Counted from the stretch's first letter, positions 41,496-54,492 are shown. The stretch is 64,000 nucleotides of DNA from Xestospongia muta (GCA_963693285.1 OY848926.1:2857001-2921000), one strand, 5' to 3'. The notes: generated by a model not told the origin, from the sequence alone. Numbers and translations are program-made.

Positions 41496-43899
41496 AACCA
41501 GTTGTAAGAACAACACAAATGAAACTATCATTTAATGTAGTAGGAACTCTAAGCCTTCAGTATGTTAGTCAACTTAATTACAGTGTATTTAACCCTTTCA
41601 AATTGACCTGGGATCCAAGTAAATGCTATTTAATATTAAAATATTTATTGATCCTAGCACTGTGACTAATTTAATAATATACTATAGTAGTTTACATACC
41701 ATTAGCATCTTTTGCTGGTAATCCATTTGCTTTAACAACTGAAGAAATAATGAAGATAACAATTCTAATTGCTACATAAGATTTAAAAACCTACGTTTAC
41801 ATTTCAAGATTAGAACTCTCTCCTGTAAAGAATATATTTATGAAAGTATTGGAGAGCAAACCAATACCTACTTTGGTTGTTTTCTGTTTTGCTGCATCAT
41901 TATATGAAGCAAATTTTTCTTCAGTCACATTAATAACCTATAAAAGTAACCAATTATAATGTGAAGAGTAAAATATTAATATTTAATGTTTACAAATGAT
42001 AAACTAGAAAACACAAAATATAAACATTACTATGGCAACAATGGACTACACTAAAGGAGTAACTAAAGCTATATCAGTTTATGATGTTAAATGATAAACA
42101 AGTTTACGAAAACTCAAATATTAACCAAATTACTGTTTTACCTGTTTAATGTAATGAAATATTGTCTTGTTATCATCGTCAGTTTGTAATGGCTCTAGAT
42201 CATGAAATAACTTGAGAGCATCATAACACACATTTTCCATCTACAGAATACACAAAAGGTAGTGATGTGTGTCCAATAACAAGCTTTAACTATACCTGAC
42301 TAGGTGACAGTACAGGAAAGACAAAATCACTACCACATATGTGTTTCATACTGTCCTTGTCCTGTCAATGATATTACTATATCAAAATTAATTCTAGTGT
42401 TAAATGACCCTATTATTACTACTAACAATGAGTAATTCAGATGAATTTTATATTCGATAGTAATCTGCCAATGTAAGCTACAGGTTAATTGCTAAGACAA
42501 CAAATAACTTTAAGTGTATACATGCAGACAAACATGCACTCCCACATGTAGCTTCAGGCCTGTAGTAACTGGTCAGGCTATGGCCTGACTACATTTAGGG
42601 AAAAGTTGAACCTTGACCTTAATATATTACTACATTGATATTAATTAAAAAAAAGACAAGCACATGATCGTCTCTTGTAACTCTCCTCCTTTTCTAACCC
42701 CCTCTCTCTTCATTTCTTAAATGGTTCTCAACTTGAACAAGCCAATTCTTTTAAATACCTTGGTATTATTATCACCTCTAATTTATCATGGTCTCCCCAC
42801 ATCCAATCTGTCTGCTCTAAAGCTCATCAAACCATTGGAATCATCTACCGTAACTTCCATAAGCATGCTTCTCCTCATATTCTTCTCACTTTGTATTGCA
42901 TTCTTGTCATTCCCAATTTCTCCTATTGCTCCTTTGTTTGGGACTCACCTGTATCTTCTACTAATGCTGAAATTCTCGAGAAAACTCAACACTTTGCTCA
43001 TCTCTTCTCTCAACTTTAACCTTCCGACCCTCTCAACTCGTCACTCTATTTCCAAATTATGTCTTATCTATAAAATTACTAACAATCTCCTCTATTTTCC
43101 TTCCGATAGTTTCATTTGCAAACGTCTTACAAGTTATGCTTCCCATCACTTTGATCCTTTTATCTTTACAATCCCTTTTTCTCACTCATCTGCTTCACAA
43201 AACTCATTTGTCCCTTCTGTTCTCTCTCTATGGAATTCACTTCCTTATCATGTAAAATCTAGCTCATCTCTAATCACTTTTATATTTAAAGTAAATATGC
43301 TTCTTTACTAACCATCAACTCACCATCACTTATCACATTAAAACCTATCATATACTATCAGTCACTTATTTTATCTCTGTGTTATTAACGATACTATATC
43401 CTGTACTTTAATACCTTAATTCTGTCTTATTAATTATTGTTCTATTCTGTTTGTGCCCTTTAAATTAGCAGTGCCTATTGGGCATTCTTTTTGTTAATAA
43501 AAAAATTTTAAAAAAATACTTAAAAATTACAATAACGCACTCTTTTACCTTATCACTTTCTTCAGGTTCATCAATAGAAAGTTTAGTACTTTCTATCAAA
43601 GGATTGTCAGAGAGAAATCTGTCAAATGAAACAGTTAGAAGACCTTTGTCAGAGAAAATTTGTCAAACTATTAAACAAACTGACTTGTGAATATGATCTT
43701 GTATGTTTAATTGTAACTGCCTTCTTAGCTTTGACGTCTTTTCAGCTGCCATTTTGAATAGCGAGAAAGCTGAATTATGCTTTTCACGTCCTGCTTCAGA
43801 AGATGTAGTATGATCCAGATTCAAGGAAGTATTGCAGTCATGTATCTGTAGGATATCAAAAACTTCGTCCGCCATCTCGGGACAGCTGTTAGTGGCCAT
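36575..43899 (-). CDS. Munc13-4/BAIAP3-like vesicle priming protein
   Basis: Proteins of this family bring vesicles to the plasma membrane and activate SNARE assembly through a MUN domain, with C2 domains sensing calcium and lipid. About 31 minus-strand exons chain in frame. The start is MATNSCPEMADEVF (43899). C2A (about 41822-40537) has LPAKDANGKSDPYC and ELWDSDEVQ. The MUN domain (about 40488-37329) includes MQVVELRIISYHLWFKPFLS and FFISLDKLV. C2B (37276-36575) has IPGLDRSGKSDPYVKLYLLP and FDHDTIGSDDFSG, so the calcium-binding Asp set looks complete. Stop near 36575. A C2-MUN-C2 layout without C1 fits Munc13-4 (UNC13D) or BAIAP3 rather than neuronal Munc13-1. Introns are mostly 40-150 nt. 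The splice between exons 1 and 2 is uncertain. Confidence 0.85.
41433..41491. repeat. CA microsatellite
   Basis: ACACAC tract of about 30 nt with flanking CA-rich sequence, in an intron of the C2A region of the Unc13-like gene. Confidence 0.92.
42423..42648. repeat. 225-bp dispersed repeat, copy 1
   Basis: Starts AACAATGAGTAATTCAGATG and ends TTACTACATTGATATTAATT. A second copy lies 2516 bp to the right at 44939-45163 with about 90% identity by eye. The LINE fragment begins directly after this copy. Confidence 0.85.
42655..43510 (+). mobile_element. Non-LTR retrotransposon 3' fragment
   Basis: The plus strand encodes the end of a LINE reverse transcriptase, with SFKYLGIIITSNLSWSPHI, then ILLTLYCILVIPNFSYCSFV, a frame change near 43010, and RHSISKLCLIYKITNN and SVLSLWNSLP (to 43311). 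A 3' UTR follows, ending TTGTTAATAAAAAAATTTT. The 5' end is truncated, as is usual for LINEs. It resembles the CR1/L2/Jockey group; the clade is not resolved. It lies antisense in the intron between the second and third exons of the Unc13-like gene. Confidence 0.78.
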
Positions 43900-44938
43900 G
43901 ATTGTGGCGTATCAGTGACTCTAGACTCTAGCTTCAAGGAACGTTACTCTCGCATATGCACAGGTGCATTATTTTTATAACTCATTATCCTAGCGACTGC
44001 TAGATATTGGAATGTATTGAATGTATCACAAGTAACCACTCTACAATGACATCTTTTAAATCTAAATTATTAATTTAATTTAACTAATTGTAATGTTACA
44101 AGTTTTATTTGAGTGTACTTTCTATAGATCTCTCTTTCTTAACTAGAGCATTTCATCATTTAGTTCTATTTTACTATAGAGTTCTGGTATCTATGAGAGC
44201 CTTTAAAACGTATGTACAACAGTGTCAGCCTTCCATTAGAGAGTCTAGATTTGATTCCCAAATCTGTTTTAATTTGTTTCCAAAATATAGTTACTCTGAA
44301 GTATACTATGAGTATAAGTAATTCATCAAGACAGATTTATAGACATCATATTAAGTGTTAACTTATAGTCAATATTTAACACTGAGATCAATATCCTATA
44401 TACCTCACTAATATTGTGCCTTCTTTCAACGTAAGTACTGATTTAAATGTTATTTTAGAGTTAATGAAAGATAGGTAAAGTGCCTTGTTGGTATCTATTT
44501 GGTTTTTATTTATTATTATGTTTGACATTTGTTTAAAGGGTTGTATCATGTGTATGAAACACAACTATGTGATTATCAAAACCTTGAATATATTTTCTGT
44601 TAAAGTTGTCAATTACTACAATGCAGTAATTATAGAAATTATTCTCACTCTCTCTTTTTATCAGGTCAACGAACAAGGTTATTAAATATACCTTCTGTGG
44701 CTACTGTCTCTATTATTCCAGATTTTTTTACTTATATAAGTCACTGTATGGGATGTTTACTGCTAGCTCATTATGGCATAAGTACTGATGTTCAGCTTAA
44801 AGTAATGGTAGTGGTGTTGCATACACTGTAAAAATCAATCATTTTAACAATCAAATTGTGTGGGTGGATTACATTGAAATCTGGAATTCATGTGATTCTT
44901 ACTCATTGTACATTATTGTTATGACAAGTCAACAAACT
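43900..44938. other. Upstream of Unc13-like gene
   Basis: Holds the promoter of the minus-strand Unc13-like gene. ACGTTACTCTCGCATATGCA at about 43940 is the only locally GC-richer patch. No gene recognised in the remaining AT-rich sequence. Confidence 0.45.
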
Positions 44939-45163
44939 AACAATGAGTAATTCAGATGAATTTTGTATTCAATAGTAATCTGCCAATGTAAGCTACAGAT
45001 TAATTGCTAAGACAACAAATAATTTTAAGTGTATATATGCAGACAAACAAGCACTCCCACATGAAGCTTCAGGCCTGTAGTAACTGATTAGGGTATGGCC
45101 TGATTATATTTAGGAAAAGTTGAACCTTGACCTTAATATATTATTACATTGATATTAATTATT
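44939..45163. repeat. 225-bp dispersed repeat, copy 2
   Basis: Copy of 42423-42648 in the same orientation. No coding sequence and no clear terminal inverted repeats. Confidence 0.85.
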
Positions 45164-45329
45164 TCAGTACTACAATGAATTACATGTAATTTACATGCAT
45201 GCTACATCAACTATGTGACATTAGGCCATTTGGCCACTTTACCTTTATTTTTCTATAATTATGCTAGACATTTTTGGGAATCACTGACTATTACTGAATA
45301 TTTGTGCCCTATTACTCTGATATTGCAGT

Positions 45330-45800
45330 TCCCTTCGCAGATTTAATGAGAAAACAAGGTCATAACAATGTCAACTGGATATCAGGGAGTCATGAGGCTT
45401 TCTATTATCTCAAAATAAAATATCTGCTTCAAAATGAGGAGTTAATGTCATACTTGCTCAATATAATGATGAGGATATGATCATCCAATTGCTTCTTTTA
45501 GTATGAAATTATGTCTCAAGAGAATTACTCAAGAGTAGAAAAGAAGTCCCTTGCTATTAAACTCAGCATATACTCCTTTAAAGTGTACCTTTTAGGAAAG
45601 TTGTTCATTGTTCAGACTGACCTTAGAGCCATCTAGTGGTTACATTCTTTTATAAACTCCAATGTTATACAAAATCAATGGAGTCTTCAACTTCAACAGT
45701 GCCAGCTTCAAGTTGTCCATCATCTGGTAAGTATTAACAGTAATGTTGATGCCCTCTTAAGATGTGTTTACTTAGATGCCTGACTTGACTTGTTTCTTAA
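45330..45800 (+). pseudogene. Ty3/Gypsy RT-RNase H relic
   Basis: Translations of the plus strand give PFADLMRKQGHNN, WISGSHEAFYYLK, HPIASFSMKLC (frame changed), NYSRVEKKSLAIKLSIYSF, YLLGKLFIVQTDLRAI and WSLQLQQCQLQVVHHL, the usual string of the RNase H end of a Ty3/Gypsy polyprotein. At least two frame changes and several stops. No LTRs found around it. Confidence 0.72.
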
Positions 45801-47428
45801 TGAGGGAAGTGTTGAGGAAAGTAATCTATAGGCTTAAATTTTATTTTTGTCAAGTCTAATATATTCTTATAATTTTATTACTGTTTCAAATGCTAATTAG
45901 TACAATGGTCTTAATTATATATTGGTGGTCATGTCTTGCACCTGATAGTTACATTGCTTTATTTGTAATGATCATGTGTTTCCTATTAAGCAATTTCTAG
46001 ATCTTCTTGGTATTGCATTAATTATGTTTATAAATAGCTGGTATTTCTTGGAATGATAAGTCCATTTTAAAACTCTGTTTTAAGTCTATCTCACTTGTAC
46101 TTATAGGCTCAACTAATCTTCAAACCCTTATACTCAGTCAGTCACAGTAAGTATATGGATGTATTCTCCTAACAGACAACAAAGGAATACACTAAACAAA
46201 GGTTACAGGTTATTAATAACTATATTTGCTCTAGCTCAAATACCTACTATTAATCGTTATATAATAGCTTCACGTGTCATTTATATATATCAGCTCTTGC
46301 AATGAGATTAGTGTCCATAATTTTTAACAAGACACAAGGTTTAATTTGTAGCTATTACAATTAAATATCAATGATATTGGTGTGGAGTGTCTATAGACTA
46401 GAATGTTTATAACCAAAGTAACTATACAATTTTTAGTAAATGCATGCCATATTCATTGCAAGTGGAAATTACTGCAACAAAAGAGTCAAATATAGCTTCA
46501 TAGAATTCAGTCAAAACACAGCTGGTGAAAGTAATTGAAAAATTACATCTGCTATTTGTTGCACACACCAAGGATTTAGAGAGTACTAATGAAGTGTACA
46601 ATTTCTGTTAATTTTAATTATATTCAATAACGAAGGTGATAGGTAAGTACATTCAACATATTTATCCCAATTCCTGTTAGTTGATCAACATTTATTGTTT
46701 GTCCTTTTCTTAGTTGGATTTGCTTCTTGTTCTCTGCTGGATAATGACAACTGTGTGTCAGAGGACACTGGATGTTACAGTATAAATCTCATCATCTCAA
46801 TGTTGTTGATTAGTTTGGAGAGGATGAAAACCCAAAATGTCCTTTTAAATGTTTAATCAGCAACTGCTCTCTATTACTACTTTAAATTAAATATGAACAG
46901 GTGAAAGTCAATTGTTATAATACAAACATGCACTGAATGTCCAGCTTACTTCACTTCTAATTAATGAGGTGCACATACTAAATTAATTACAAAACAAACA
47001 GAAGCCAAATATTAGAGCATGTAAAAATAAGACATGACTAAAGAGGTGCATATACCAAAAATTTCATGGTAACAACTTTGTGGCATGTGACAGTACTATA
47101 ACCCATTTTCTCAAATTTTATATTATACAAAAAATTCTTTTTTGGTTTTCTATTTTGTATCAACTAGATCTCCAGTGGTAAGACTTTAGAAACAAGACTA
47201 TAAATGTATAAGTCATCATACCTTTCCTCTGCTATAAAAGACTATAATTTGGCAAGTTAGAAAACTAGGAAGTTGTAGAAAGTTGTGTTGCTGCTTAAAA
47301 ATGTTTCCCTGATTCAGAAACTTTAAATTAGCTTTGAACCTGAATCAGTCACACTCAATTTGAAGTGCTCACAGCAATAGTTATTTATATTCATTGTTTC
47401 CCAAATAAGTTTGTTTCATTAATATGTT
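45801..47428. other. Intergenic, no feature seen
   Basis: AT-rich sequence between the Gypsy relic and the ankyrin-repeat gene. No domain-bearing frame and no long repeat were seen. Confidence 0.45.
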
Positions 47429-50400
47429 TCAAAAGTTGCACACTACAATACAACAAATGATGAAAGTGGACATATTATGCCTACACATGTATAGCCATAT
47501 GGTCCAAAACAATCTTAGGAATGTGTGACATGCTTCCCAGAAATAGCACATTGTGCAAGGGATGGTTCTTAACATAGTTGTAGTTTTAATTACACTCACC
47601 TTATTTTCAACATCAATCTGAACAGTATGATTCAAAATTGTCCTAACAATGTTAACATTGTTATGATATGCTGCATAGTGTAAAATAGTGCCATCATGGT
47701 TAGAATACAAAGACAGTGCAATAAGGAATTTGCTATTGTGTAGTAATGATGTTACTACACTAGATTCATGTATATCATTTTTCATAGTGATGAGATATAT
47801 ATGTATGTCATTTAAACTTGATATGCAGTGTACATTATACATGTAAATACAACATGCTGTATATATCCTATAGACTGCAGATGCTAAAAGATATGACTTT
47901 CAAAAGATTTGTTTTCAATATTTAATAATCAAAGATATGAAGGCAACTATAAATAAATTTCTATTGCAAGCAATAAAACTATCACTTACATGTATTAATA
48001 TTTAATTATATCAAGTGCTGCTGGAGTTTTTTTAAACAAGTCCCTTCTACTTGTGGCAAGTTGATGGGCTGAGGAAGTCTCGTCCCCAAAATACCATTTC
48101 TCATAATGAAAGATGGCAGGGTATTTTTGCTCAATTTTCTTTGGACTGGAATTAATATGTACATAGATATTGTGGCAATCACTCAATTCAAATTTTGGCT
48201 TATGAACGTTATTACTATAAGCTAGAAACTGACATGAAACAATACTTGGCTGTCATTATTGAAAATTTCTTGTCCAAGAGAATCAAGGAAAAGACACAAG
48301 ACTAATTTACTGTTGTAATCTGGTAGCAACACTACTTTCCTACATCCCAAACATTGCAATACGGCATTAGGCTTACTTTGTTTCTAGACCTATCAGCTTC
48401 TGAGGAAAAGTTTGCCCATCAGCTGTGGGAGAGGATAGCTCATTAGACTAAAGATATGAGCTACTATAGTAAGTGACTTTGTTGAACAGTAATACAATCT
48501 ATATTAACTCATTATCACATTATCCTTAACATCAACAGAACAGCCATTTTCAATTAGAAGAATAAGAGCAATATTGGTTTGGTTCTTGTAAGTAGCCACA
48601 TAGAACACTGTTGTTCCATTCTATTATAACATAAAAGACATAATTATTGAGAATATAGAGATGTATTTATATACATACATACAATAATAAGTTGTTATCA
48701 TATATTATAAAAAGACTCAATCTTAACAAGAATGTGTACAACATGCACTATTACAGTAAGTGGATTTGTTAAGCAGTAGTACAACCTCTATTAACTCACA
48801 TTATTCTTAATGTCAATGGAACGGCCAGTCTCAATCAAAAGACTTGCAATATCTGCATGGTTATTGCAAGCAGCCACACAGAGTGCAGTCTTTCCATCCT
48901 AATAACATGAGATATTTACAGAATAAAAAGATGTATCTATGTACATGTAATTTAAAATTCGTCATGGTTTGTTTTATTAACATTATACCTTAAGAAGAAT
49001 GTGTACAATATGGTCTTAGAATATACTTTATTAAAATTAAAGTACTAAAATAAGATTAAATGAATGGGACATATATTCATAAGAATGGGCAGACGATACT
49101 ATGATATTTACTGAAACCCATAAAAATACAGTGTTTTTAAAGACTCCTGATACTTAAAAAAATGGGTAGAGACAATACAAATACAGACAATTATGATGAC
49201 ATAGTACAAACATAAAGATAAGGCAGTTTATTCTTTATTTATAATTAAAATGTACACGTAAATATGTTGCCAAATAATTACCAGAAATATTCAAAGGGAC
49301 AAACAGAGAAAGTATTGGATGACTATTATTTAACCACAGGACATGTATCTTAATGTCATTACATTAACCTTTCAAATCAAGTTATTAAAAATTTAATCTG
49401 ATAGACCCAAACAACATAATAATGTAAAGACGCAGACCTACTCACATTTATCAGCACATTTATGTATTTCACCCATTAAAAGAAAAGAAACATGAGAGGT
49501 AGAGGCTAGTGGATAATGATATTTGAGTGGTTTAAAGGTAATTTCAAAGTTAATTCTGAAAAAGGATTTTGACAAATTAAAATTGATGTGTTGTAGAGGG
49601 TGCTCCACATCCACTATTGTTAAAGACTGTAGTACAATAGCCTATTCATATCTTTGTTAAACAAGATAACTAAGTGTGAACTGTTAAATGAGCAAGACAA
49701 TCATTATTACTGCTTACACGGACTACAACTAATACTGTAATGAGTGCCACATATCATATGTTATGTCTATCTCATAATAAGATAAACTGTGGTTAACATG
49801 AAGGCAAACCTCTAAACTTTGAAAGTCAACTATAATAGTGATAGCATTACCACACATATAATTAAATTATTGCATTAAAGATACAACTACATCAATAAGT
49901 ACATTGTAGAATATACATTATGACAAGTGTTGGTTGAGGCACTTAGTATCATAAAATAATTAAAGCACTGATACAGTTAACGGATGTAGCTATAAAATAT
50001 TTTAAAAAGTTGATTAAACTTGTTATTATATTTAATGCAACTTGTCATTCAAATTATCTGTCAAATATGTTCATCCTAACTATTTACTACTAGAGTTCTT
50101 GATATAAAGGTATATTCTATAAAAATAGGATACAATATATCAGCCAATACTAATGTAAAACTTCTATATCTTTTAACTACATGTTCCTAAAAATTACTTA
50201 AAATTGTACAAAATATTCTAGTTAATGCTAATTTGAGCAAACAAGTAAGTATTTTATAGGAGGTGTAAACTTTATTATATGTGTATGTCAAATTAGAGAA
50301 TGTCCACTGATTAGAGTATAAGATTTGGAGTGTTGATTCTCCAACACATGATAAATATTATTATTGAACACTATCTGTGTGCAGAAGTGTTGAGGATCAT

Positions 50401-51408
50401 TAAGTTTCTTTAAATGTAGAAAAAACATTATTATTTCATCTTTAAAAACCCACACTTAAATTACAAAACAACAATCTAATTTGTTGAATCGTATGAAGTT
50501 TTACAGTAATTTATATACATTAACATAGTGAATACCTAATTAATAATAATTATTAATATTGGTTTGTTTAATGAGTGATTCTCTCACACCTTCAAAATCT
50601 GCAGATTTGAGTAGGACAATGTACTGTAGAAGACATCACAGACATGATTTATGCCCAAATAACAACATAGTACATGATACAATATAATTCACTGAGCATA
50701 ACATTACATCATACATTACATCTAAGTAATTCACAAGTTATGATGTATCTTTAAACAATAGTGTTAGCATAGGATTTAAACTTATGCTAATTACCTTATG
50801 TCGATATTGTTTGCTTCATCTCCAGGAAAGAGGTTTGAACATATTTTCTAATTTAATATCATATTACACTTACAACTTTTTGTGCTTCCAAATTACTGGC
50901 TTCTTTTTTCTGTTAATATTTTGACAATGTCATCTTTACCTCCCCAGTAGGCAGCATGTAGGGGTGTTCTGTCATACAGAATAATAAGGAATTCATTGTG
51001 TTAATCAATACACAAATTTAATGTTAAATAATATCCAGTAAATTTCAACCTGATAGCTGTATCTGTATAATATCTTTTATAGAAGCAATAATAACTCTCC
51101 TTAATTATAAAAATATATTTAAAAGCTGTATTGATATACCAATTAACCATAGCTGAACAATGACGATACATGGGGATCATTTTTTGTCAATTTCTTGTGT
51201 GGCTGAAGTAGTTTCATTTTAACTATAGCATTGAACAGCAAAACCTTCAGTGTATTATGTACACGTCAATATGTACATAACTTAACATGATTACATTTAT
51301 GTCACTGATTTTGTCTGGAACATCCACTTGGGCACCATAGCCTAGAAATGCTTGTACTACTTTATCATTACCGTAATAACATGCTATGTATGATGAGGTC
51401 TTGCCTTC
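47429..51408 (-). CDS. Ankyrin-repeat protein gene, partial
   Basis: Ankyrin repeats are protein-binding scaffolds; the partner is unknown. Separate minus-strand exons each carry about one repeat: 51408-51306 (GKTSSYIACYYGNDKVVQAF), 50968-50874 (TPLHAAYWGGKDDIVKILTE), 48898-48800 (GKTALCVAACNNHADIASLL), 48620-48519 (GTTVFYVATYKNQTNIALIL) and 47842-47600 (GTILHYAAYHNNVNIVRTIL). Flanking AC and CT on the plus strand fit minus-strand GT-AG splicing. One repeat per exon is common in such genes. The 50874-50968 exon has an extra A in an A-run that shifts frame before EASNLEAQK. The 5' and 3' ends and the stretch 48900-50870 are unresolved, so this may be a decaying gene. Confidence 0.65.
48470..48915. 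repeat. Tandem duplication of an ankyrin exon
   Basis: The 102-nt exon at 48519-48620 and the 99-nt exon at 48800-48898 share flanking intron sequence as well (TTTGTTGAACAGTAATACAA against TTTGTTAAGCAGTAGTACAA on the plus strand). The unit was therefore duplicated with its introns. Confidence 0.7.
48916..50873. other. Presumed introns of ankyrin gene
   Basis: About 2 kb of AT-rich DNA with no ankyrin-like exon that I can read. A phrase around 49880-49915 (ACAACTACATCAATAAGTAC) recurs near 51633, so dispersed repeats are present. Confidence 0.4.
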
Positions 51409-52642
51409 CTAAACAACAAAACATATTGTCATATGCTAGCACAAACAATATAACAAAGCATTACTAAGTGATACTAGACAATGTTCATCCTCTGTTAGAA
51501 TTGCATCATCATAGGTTATGACTACCTATTATAAAATTACATGTACTGTGGTTAATACTAAACCACACTCCTAAACTTTAAATGTAAAGTATTAAGTCAT
51601 AATGTTATATATAACTCCTGTATTAGAAATACAACTACATCAACAAGTACATTGTAGTGTGTACATTATGACCGATTGTTATATGAGGTACATTAATGCA
51701 TTGAAAAGCACTGGACTACAGAGGCTTTTTAGACGAGCGATCTATTTTAGCGAGCGATGATTTCAGCCTTTTAGTGGTTGCCAGGTCATTATCAGAATCG
51801 GAACTAGCCTGTAAAGCGTATGTCTTGCCATTGAATCTCATGTTCAAGAATGGTTATGTTACTTCTTTCTCAGAATCATCACTGAAGTAGCTTTCTAAAT
51901 TTGAATCTGGGATTGTTTAAATACAAAATCTACACTTTGATTTCATACTTCAGCCACGAGATAGGCAGTAGGAGGGTATTAACAAGTAGGTGTGGCACCC
52001 AATTTGACAAGATGGAGAAGGTTTACTTCCAGTTGTTTAGCCACAGTACCGGAAGTCCATATAAATTGTGTATAATGCTATTTCAAAGCAAAAATTAATT
52101 AATGAACTACGTGCGTGGGTGGGCTAGTTTAAGACTACTACAACGTTTTCGTCATATTTTCGCACTTGTTCATCTGTGCAGTTAGCGGAGCAAGATATAT
52201 AGACCCAAGTACCTCAGCTACGTCATCTATTCGTTTTGTTGGAGTTGCGCGTACGCCGAGCGAGTTATTTCAAATTAAAAGGTACAGCCCATCATTGTAG
52301 TCCTAGCAATACACTTTCTTTATAAAGCTATAGCTGTAATAATTATACACAATGTAGCAGATATATGTATCTTTTTTTTTGCAATAGTATTGTAACTGTC
52401 CAGCACTTTACGTATAAGATACAACTAATTTAAAATAACCAGAATTAATGTGTGCAATTTCTTAGAAAATATAATACTATAAAATTGAAAAGGCAATGTG
52501 GATGCACGGCAGAAGTGTAAATGAGTACAAAGGATATTTACACTTTACTACATGATAGAAGTGCTAATTACTATGTACTATGGATATTTACACTTGAACG
52601 ACAGACACTATGCTAAGAAAGAAGATTCATCCTGGATGAAAC
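51409..52642. other. Intergenic, locally GC-richer
   Basis: Includes stretches such as GACGAGCGATCTATTTTAGC (51734) and a GC-richer patch at 52110-52270 that could hold promoters for flanking genes. The open frame 51901-52098 has no domain signal. Confidence 0.4.
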
Positions 52643-53326
52643 TGCGGTCCTTGTGTCCTATGTGGTCAGACCAGCTACGAGTACTGCGCTCATCCAATCC
52701 GCTGGAGTGATAGCCTGAGAGAGAATTTTCTTGCACTTAAAGATATTGAAGTAAGTAGTTGTATATGTCGGAATTGTGAGAAAGACATTAAAAACTGTAT
52801 TGAGAACCAGTTATATGTGCCATGCTGGAAGGAAAAAGAAAACATTTGTAACAAGAAATGCATAGTGCCAATATGTTTTTGTATGTCAAACATCACAACA
52901 ACAAATATTTGTACAGTTCTTGAGGTAGCTACTATGTTAGGCTTCACAATAGATGACCTTGATGACACTCAGGCAGTAGTGAGGCTTTGTAAGTCACACT
53001 ACAGACAGGTCTATTGCATAGTACATAGTAATGATGACATGTATGTACATATTAAGCCTATACAGTGCTATACATGTAATGCCAAAATCAAACATGGCAC
53101 TGCCCAACAATGCCCAGACTCTAAGGCAATTGCAGGACATTATCTAGTCCACTATGGTAGTGATTTAAGTTTTACACCAGATCATAGTATATGTAAAATA
53201 TGCTATAATATTTACTCTGCTATTTTGAGGAGGCTTCAGTCTTGTAGCTTAGATGAGGAACTTCATCACCTTCTCTCAAATGATGAGCCTCTGCAACCTG
53301 AAGTGAAGAATATGGACATTATTTAG
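52643..53326 (+). CDS. Cys-rich protein, unrecognised
   Basis: A long open frame, about 228 codons without a stop. It begins just after a TGA at 52637, so it either starts with a spliced exon or has a one-base frameshift there; the first in-frame ATG is at 52817. It has paired cysteines arranged like zinc sites: CGPCVLCG, CICRNCEKD, CNKKC, CYTCNAKI and CKICYNI, with His-rich stretches between. It ends EVKNMDII. I do not recognise the family. The spacing suggests several zinc-binding knuckles, perhaps from a taxon-restricted or transposon-borne family. An open frame at 53424-53651 (GDFLKPGLFVLVHSSDD) may be its next exon. Confidence 0.5.
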   Translation, partial: CGPCVLCGQTSYEYCAHPIRWSDSLRENFLALKDIEVSSCICRNCEKDIKNCIENQLYVPCWKEKENICNKKCIVPICFCMSNITTTNICTVLEVATMLGFTIDDLDDTQAVVRLCKSHYRQVYCIVHSNDDMYVHIKPIQCYTCNAKIKHGTAQQCPDSKAIAGHYLVHYGSDLSFTPDHSICKICYNIYSAILRRLQSCSLDEELHHLLSNDEPLQPEVKNMDII

Positions 53327-53651
53327 AATAAGCTCTATGTGAAATAACAAGACAAGTTGGTGATGTACTATTAAGAAGGCAAGCTACCCAGATGGCAATG
53401 GGATACTAGCTTTTATAAGGCTTGTGGCATCTGCCTATATCATCAAACATCAAATTGTTTTCGGTGACTTTCTAAAACCAGGACTATTTGTTTTGGTCCA
53501 CTCAAGTGATGACATTATACAGAAACATTATAACTTTTATAACAATGTTATGCCCATAACAATTATAGATATTCAGTCAGAGAGTGATAATGCAGACCTA
53601 GACAGTTCAGATGATGAGCTTACTGGTAAGGAAGAATATTATTGTTTATAA

Positions 53652-54187
53652 CATTATGCCTGTTTTCAACAGATTACATACATGGTGACTAATATGATCT
53701 CTTAATTCAGTATTCACGTTATATAATGTATTTAATCAACAGGAAGTCTTTAAATTTGTTAGCTACACTTTCTTTATTCTACCACATCATTTATATTATC
53801 ACTGTATATAGTCCATTTATAGAAGTATCTTATGTATAAAAACGGTGACTGTCCTATTCATTGTGTTGGGCTTATACTGTACCAAACATTATACTAAGTG
53901 TAATGATAGGTTGACCCATACAGACAAAATGCCCCGGAAAAACAAACTACGTCAACCTATGACAGAACTTATAACCAATAACGAACACTAATATATTTTT
54001 AAAGACAACAGAATGATGAAATTACCTGTTCAAAGCAATATAGAAAATAAAAGGTCTCTATGGTTCAGAGGTAACAGCATCGCCAACTCGCCGCCATTTA
54101 GACAAAAACGTCACTTCCGCTTCTGCAATAGGATTTGCACAGTGGCTAAACGACTGCTTCACGCACTCCGATGAACAAACTTAAGGC
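53652..54187. other. Intergenic
   Basis: AT-rich, with a GC-richer patch at about 54070-54180 (AACTCGCCGCCATTTAGAC). No gene recognised. Confidence 0.4.
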
Positions 54188-54492
54188 AACAGTGGAGGAG
54201 GAACCTATGGGGTACCAGGGGAACGTGCCCCCCAAAATTACAACATACTGATTGTGTCCCCCCAAAATTTTTACACTGAAGTATGCAATATGTAGAGAAC
54301 AATGAAAAACACTCATTATAATTGTGGCAATTGGGTATTTACCACATTCATATTATACGAAATTATACCAAAATTGATGTGTATTTAAGGGATTAAAAGC
54401 AAAAACACTCCTAAGCTTCTGGGGGGCTGGAACTTGCCAAACCCTCTCTTTTGGTGCCCCCCCCAAATTCAAATATGTTCCTCCACCCCTGG
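54188..54492. mobile_element. Small foldback element
   Basis: Left end CAGTGGAGGAGGAACCTATG with ACGTGCCCCCCAAAATT. The right end reads, in reverse complement, CCAGGGGTGGAGGAACATAT with GGGGGGGGCACC. Arms share GTGGAGGAAC and the C/G-homopolymer block. No ORF. It lies directly left of the CMC element. Confidence 0.6.
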
